In this document: positions 64,000-64,000 of the stretch, piece after piece
Position numbering within the stretch: position 1 is the first letter of the stretch
Layout: every line of letters starts with the position of its first letter
DNA from: Flammeovirgaceae bacterium UBA2371
GTDB lineage: Bacteria; Bacteroidota; Bacteroidia; Cytophagales; Cyclobacteriaceae
DNA length: 64,000 nucleotides
Direction: 5' to 3'
Assembly: GCA_002345965.1 (NCBI GenBank)
Contig: DDTF01000050.1
Span: forward strand, 1 to 64,000
Position numbers and translations under genes: made by a program
Notes under the pieces: model-generated
Told to the model about the DNA's origin: nothing
Databases searched by the model: none
The model's input: only the letters and a program-made list of their open reading frames with translations

Positions 64000-64000
64000 C

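Overview
The window reads as chromosomal DNA of a free-living Bacteroidota, most likely order Cytophagales. The evidence is the type IX secretion genes porU and porV, an ECF sigma/FecR/TonB-receptor/DUF4249 cassette, a DUF5916 outer-membrane protein, many large beta-barrel proteins, TAnnTTTG-type promoters, few Shine-Dalgarno sites, AT-rich spacers and frequent TTG or GTG starts. No rRNA, tRNA, CRISPR, insertion sequence or prophage was seen. Gene density is high throughout.

Layout. 0.1-7.3 kb (minus): an M16-like protein without its zinc motif, porV, porU, pssA and a metallo-beta-lactamase-fold hydrolase. 7.4-12.8 kb (plus): an FAD oxidoreductase, a giant propeller/barrel protein and yicC. 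12.8-16.2 kb (minus): a lipoprotein, an arginase-fold protein and an isolated nqrF. 16.3-20.4 kb (minus): metY-metX-hom behind a long leader. 20.4-23.2 kb: dinB-like and fabG, then lpdA. 23.5-28.6 kb (plus): a small membrane protein, a TPR protein, a degenerate secreted nuclease-fold protein, two paralogous small basic secreted proteins, deoC, acyP and a barrel protein. 28.7-34.3 kb (minus): a double-VOC lipoprotein, a DUF5916 protein, a cupin-like protein and a Tat-exported PLP enzyme. 34.3-40.6 kb (plus): the ECF/FecR/receptor/DUF4249 cassette and one more lipoprotein. 40.7-50.4 kb: an NSS transporter, a methyltransferase, a CvfB-like protein, divergent oxyR/katG, a DoxX-like protein, a membrane-anchored glutamate-synthase-like protein and an unknown. 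50.4-56.6 kb: a barrel protein, an M14 carboxypeptidase and an MltF-like transglycosylase. 56.6-63.9 kb: a kynurenine/NAD cluster, kmo-kynU-nbaC (minus) facing SDR-AMSDH-pnuC-nadR (plus). A truncated membrane-protein gene enters from the right edge.

The most striking stretch is the roughly 430-base leader of metY-metX-hom. Reading with the minus strand it holds, in order, a near-consensus Bacteroidota promoter, a SAM-I riboswitch, a 44-codon open frame starting 7 bases after the riboswitch and ending in a dense run of Thr and Cys codons, and a segment that can pair either with the Cys codons or with a downstream hairpin arm ahead of a U-rich tract. This looks like a two-input control, S-adenosylmethionine plus ribosome-mediated Thr/Cys sensing, of an operon that joins the threonine/methionine branch point to sulfide assimilation.

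The kynurenine/NAD cluster groups 3-hydroxyanthranilate formation and cleavage with aminomuconate-semialdehyde dehydrogenase and two NAD-salvage proteins. It also carries an SDR without the usual Tyr/Lys pair. Several other proteins keep a fold but have lost canonical catalytic residues (M16-like, SNase-like, arginase-like, MA-like).
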